Source: Bordetella parapertussis
Lineage (GTDB): Bacteria; Pseudomonadota; Gammaproteobacteria; Burkholderiales; Burkholderiaceae_C
Assembly: GCA_945888535.1 (NCBI GenBank)
Contig: CAMDAN010000019.1
Location: 1 to 32,960 of the forward strand
Length of the DNA: 32,960 nucleotides
Direction: 5' to 3'
A program made the position numbers and the translations under genes. Positions 30,279 to 32,960 of the stretch are shown piece after piece. Numbering within the stretch: the first letter of the stretch is position 1; each line of letters starts with the position of its first letter. The notes under the pieces were generated by a model. It saw only the letters and a list, made by a program, of their open reading frames with translations, ran no database searches and was not told where the DNA came from.

Positions 30279-32168
30279 TTAAACCATGGCTTTAATTTGC
30301 TGCAAGGCACTTGGGTCTTCCATGGTGGTTAAGTCACCAGGATCACGGCCTTCGCACACCGCTTGTATCGCACGACGCAAGAGTTTTCCGCTGCGTGTTT
30401 TGGGTAAAACCGTTACAAAATAAACCCGCGCTGGCCGACCGACTGCGCCAATAGACTGGTCAACAACCTTCATCACCTCGGCTTCTAACTTGGCATGGGC
30501 AGCCGCGTCCACCAAGCCTGTGGCGTCTTTCGCAATGGCAAAAGCAACCGCCACTTGGCCTTTTAAGTTATCGGCCACGCCGACCACGGCCACTTCAGAA
30601 ATATTGGGGTGGCTCGAAATGCACTCTTCGATTTCACGGGTCCCCAAACGGTGACCGGCGACGTTGATCACATCATCGGTCCGACCCAGAATAAAGTAAT
30701 AGCCGTCCTTGTCGCGCACCGCCCAATCAAAGGTGTTATAAACCATTTTTCCAGGGATACTGTTCCAATACGTTTTCACGAAACGTGCGTCATCGCGCCA
30801 TACGGTTTGCATACATCCTGGAGGCAAAGGACCCTCAATGGTTAGAACGCCTTTTTTGTCTTCCCCTAAAAGCTCTTCGCCAGTTGCTTCGTTAAGCAAC
30901 TTCACGTTGTAGCCATACATGGCAACACCGGGGCTGCCAAATTTACTCTTAGCTTTTTCAATGCCATTGGCAATCGTCAAAATAGGCCAGCCGCTTTCGG
31001 TCTGCCAGTAATTATCAATAATGGCTTTACCCAGGCCCTTGCTAATCCACTGGGCGGTTGGCTCATCCAAGGGCTCACCCGCTAAAAACAAAGAACGCAG
31101 GCTGCTCAGGTCGTACTTCGTGAGCAATTCCGGATCTTGTTTTTTCAGTACCCGTATCGCCGTTGGCGCACTAAACATCACCGTGACTTTGTACTTCTCA
31201 ACCAAGCTCCACCAAATTCCCCCATCGGGTCGAATCGGAAGACCCTCATAAAGAATGGTGGCCATTCCCCCGATCAGCGGACCGTAAATGATGTAGCTGT
31301 GGCCAACCACCCAGCCAATGTCACTGGTGCAAAAGAACGTTTCTCCGGGTTTGCCGCAAAAAATATTTTTCATGCTGGCAGCCAGAGCAACGGCGTAACC
31401 ACCGGTATCGCGCTGAACGCCTTTGGGCTTGCCTGTGGTTCCGCTGGTGTACAGGGTGTAGCTCGAATGGGTTGATTCGACCCACTCGCAAGGAACAACC
31501 GCATGGAGATGCTTTTCACGCAACTCGCTCCACAGGTGATCCCGCCCATCCACCCAATGCATAGCCGCGAGCTTGCGATCAACCATCAAAACCGCTCTGG
31601 GCTTGTGCGAAGAAACACGGATCGCTTCGTCTAACAATGGTTTGTACTCCACCACTTTGCCTGCGCGAGAACCTGCTTCCGCGCTCACAATCACCGTAGG
31701 AGACGCATCTTCAATACGCGTTGCCAATGAGCCCGCAGCAAAACCGCCGAACACCACCGAATGAATGGCGCCAATGCGAGCACACGCCAACATGGCAAAC
31801 GATGCCTCCGCAATCATGGGCATGTAAATTAAGACGCGGTCGCCTTTCTTAACGCCGAGGTCTAACAAGGAAGCCGCCATGCGTTGCACTTCTGCATGCA
31901 GTTGCGCGAAGGTGTAAACCGTTTCCGAATTGGTTTCCGTAGACACCGCAATCAAGGCGGCTTGGTTGGGGCGGTCTTTAAGATGCCGGTCTACTGCGTT
32001 GTGGCATAGGTTGGTCGTGCCCCCCACAAACCAGCGGGCAAAAGGCGGGTTGCTGTAATCGCAAATCTGCTGGGCGGGTGATTTCCACTCAATGGAATGG
32101 GCTTGTTCAGCCCAAAACCCATCACGGTCTTCGATAGAGCGGCGATGGAAATCGGCATAAGCAGTCAT
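30279..32168 (-). CDS. prpE: Propionate--CoA ligase PrpE
   Basis: PrpE activates propionate to propionyl-CoA with ATP, the entry to the methylcitrate cycle; related acetyl-CoA synthetase is longer. From the ATG at 32166-32168 the product has 629 residues, the usual PrpE length. PrpE-type blocks are visible: SNPPFARWFVGGTTNLCHNA near the N-terminus, the AMP-binding loop LYTSGTTGKPKGVQ, the DTGGYAVALAASM segment, YWQTESGWP, and the catalytic and acylation-sensitive Lys595 in KTRSGKLLRR. GGAG lies six bases before the ATG and supports this start over one ten codons upstream. No other prp genes are in the window. Use for acetate as a side substrate is possible. Confidence 0.9.
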   Translation of the reverse strand: MTAYADFHRRSIEDRDGFWAEQAHSIEWKSPAQQICDYSNPPFARWFVGGTTNLCHNAVDRHLKDRPNQAALIAVSTETNSETVYTFAQLHAEVQRMAASLLDLGVKKGDRVLIYMPMIAEASFAMLACARIGAIHSVVFGGFAAGSLATRIEDASPTVIVSAEAGSRAGKVVEYKPLLDEAIRVSSHKPRAVLMVDRKLAAMHWVDGRDHLWSELREKHLHAVVPCEWVESTHSSYTLYTSGTTGKPKGVQRDTGGYAVALAASMKNIFCGKPGETFFCTSDIGWVVGHSYIIYGPLIGGMATILYEGLPIRPDGGIWWSLVEKYKVTVMFSAPTAIRVLKKQDPELLTKYDLSSLRSLFLAGEPLDEPTAQWISKGLGKAIIDNYWQTESGWPILTIANGIEKAKSKFGSPGVAMYGYNVKLLNEATGEELLGEDKKGVLTIEGPLPPGCMQTVWRDDARFVKTYWNSIPGKMVYNTFDWAVRDKDGYYFILGRTDDVINVAGHRLGTREIEECISSHPNISEVAVVGVADNLKGQVAVAFAIAKDATGLVDAAAHAKLEAEVMKVVDQSIGAVGRPARVYFVTVLPKTRSGKLLRRAIQAVCEGRDPGDLTTMEDPSALQQIKAMV

Positions 32169-32174
32169 AGAGTT

Positions 32175-32178
32175 CTCC
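32175..32178 (-). promoter_or_regulatory. Shine-Dalgarno site that sets the prpE start
   Basis: GGAG followed by six bases precedes the ATG at 32166-32168. It selects the 629-residue PrpE over a longer in-frame reading that would start at 32198. Confidence 0.7.
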
Positions 32179-32184
32179 AAGCAA

Positions 32185-32252
32185 GCCATGACAACCATGG
32201 CATTAAGATCAACGGGTAATTATGATGAGTCAACTTGCAAGAGGCTGACTCA
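32185..32252. promoter_or_regulatory. Inverted repeats upstream of prpE
   Basis: Two symmetric elements lie in the 114-base gap before prpE. TGAGTCA (32226-32232) and TGACTCA (32246-32252) are separated by 13 bases that include CTTGCAAG (32234-32241), itself a palindrome. Nearer the gene, GCCATG (32185-32190) and CATGGC (32196-32201) flank five bases. The first looks like a dimeric regulator site, since it has no T run for termination. Confidence 0.35.
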
Positions 32253-32282
32253 ATGAGCGGCCAGATGCCTTGGTAACTACAC

Positions 32283-32897
32283 TTATTTGATGAGCCCCTG
32301 AACTTCGCGAAATGCAGGGTGTTCCGCAGAGCGCAACCACTCAAAGGCCACCATTTCCGTCGTCACCAATTCCACCCCGGCTCCAGCAAGACGGTCAAAC
32401 GCCGCATCGCGATTGCGTTCGGTACGCGAACTGCATGCATCCGTTACCACCCACACCTCGAATTCATCTTCCAATAAATCAAGTGCCGTTTGCAATAAAC
32501 AGACATGGGCTTCGCAGCCCGCCAAAAGAATGGTTGACCGGTGTTCTGAATCGCTGGAACTTTTTTGCAAGTGTTTGGGCAGGCTTCGCGCGTTGCCTTG
32601 GGGCGGCTTGGGCGGCGGCCTCAACATGTCGCCCAAGCCTTCTTCGACTGCGCTGAACTGCATTTTTGCAAGTTGCTTAAAAGGCATCTTGCTCAGTGCT
32701 TCGCTCAAATCATGCACCGTAGCCCCCAATTTCGACGGGCTTTGCTCCGTGACAAAAACGGGGACTTGCATCACTTGAGCCAGTCGGGCAAGACACACCG
32801 CATTGGCCAGTACCGCCTGTGCATCCAACATCGCGGGCATGAGTTGAATTTGGTAATCCACCAAAACTAACTGACTGGCATCGGCTTCTAACAACAT
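32283..32897 (-). CDS. Isochorismatase-family cysteine hydrolase
   Basis: This 204-residue protein belongs to the isochorismatase/nicotinamidase-like hydrolases. The likely catalytic triad is Asp14 in LVLVDYQ, Lys78 in QLAKMQF and Cys133 in GCEAHVCLLQTALDLL. The HVCLLQTALDL stretch matches the YcaC-like or hydrolase subgroup, not true nicotinamidase, and the substrate is not readable. An unusual Pro-rich, Ser-rich loop (about residues 93-119) is inserted before the strand that carries the cysteine. GAAAG lies seven bases before the ATG. It sits 114 bases upstream of prpE. It is probably a single gene or the head of a short unit; a link to propionate use is only inference. Confidence 0.88.
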   Translation of the reverse strand: MLLEADASQLVLVDYQIQLMPAMLDAQAVLANAVCLARLAQVMQVPVFVTEQSPSKLGATVHDLSEALSKMPFKQLAKMQFSAVEEGLGDMLRPPPKPPQGNARSLPKHLQKSSSDSEHRSTILLAGCEAHVCLLQTALDLLEDEFEVWVVTDACSSRTERNRDAAFDRLAGAGVELVTTEMVAFEWLRSAEHPAFREVQGLIK

Positions 32898-32927
32898 AGT
32901 GTTCTTTCGCTGGGGTTAAGTAAGGCG

Positions 32928-32956
32928 AGCATAACCAATCTGCAATATTCACCCAA
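32928..32956 (-). promoter_or_regulatory. Weak promoter candidate for the isochorismatase-family gene
   Basis: On the minus strand TTGGGT (32951-32956) and TATGCT (32928-32933) stand 17 bases apart, with three and four matches to the -35 and -10 consensus. The spacing is ideal but the hexamers are poor. Confidence 0.25.
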
Positions 32957-32960
32957 AAGT

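Noticed and set aside
30275..30287. Palindrome ATGGTT-A-AACCAT at the prpE stop codon
   Set aside because: The stem has a one-base loop and no T run after it, so it is not a functional terminator by sequence.

Overview
The window looks like an ordinary stretch of core chromosome from a betaproteobacterium of the order Burkholderiales, most likely a Comamonadaceae-type freshwater or soil organism. This rests on protein features (RodZ, PilW, HisZ, Hfq and OdhB/LpdA styles) and on gene order: rlmN-pilW-rodZ-ispG-hisS-yfgM-bamB-der, then hfq-hflX-hflK-hflC-hisZ-purA, and sucA-odhB-lpdA-zapE. Genus and species cannot be read from the sequence alone. Coding density is very high and no gene-free gap exceeds 150 bases. 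I see no tRNA, rRNA, insertion sequence, prophage, CRISPR array or defence island.

Region 1 (about 1-16.9 kb, all minus strand) is a nearly uninterrupted run of 16 genes. In transcription order these are ndk, rlmN, pilW, rodZ, ispG, hisS, yfgM, bamB, der, hfq, hflX, hflK, hflC, hisZ, purA and a phosphoribosyltransferase, followed by a cystathionine beta-lyase gene cut by the window edge. Many junctions are overlaps of 1-8 bases or gaps under 20 bases. The run joins nucleotide supply (ndk, purA, phosphoribosyltransferase), translation and RNA work (rlmN, hisS, der, hfq, hflX), envelope assembly (bamB, yfgM, rodZ, pilW, hflKC) and biosynthesis (ispG, hisZ).

Region 2 (about 16.9-24.5 kb) holds rluB and scpB, then rluD, all on minus. 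The only clear plus-strand gene, bamD, lies head to head with rluD, with overlapping 5' ends. Minus-strand genes follow again: an XPD/DinG-family helicase that overlaps the 3' end of bamD, an unrecognised secreted coiled-coil protein, and zapE. These last three are translationally packed together.

Region 3 (about 24.5-33 kb) is central carbon metabolism on minus. It contains prpE (propionate-CoA ligase), then sucA-odhB-lpdA for the 2-oxoglutarate dehydrogenase complex, ending in a strong intrinsic terminator in front of zapE. Upstream of prpE lies an isochorismatase-family hydrolase with an unusual inserted loop.

The points most worth a second look are modest: the overlapping divergent bamD/rluD starts, a pair of adjacent hairpins inside rodZ, an unknown periplasmic protein coupled to zapE and the helicase, the inserted loop in the hydrolase, and inverted repeats upstream of prpE and sucA. 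I did not find a convincing undescribed system.
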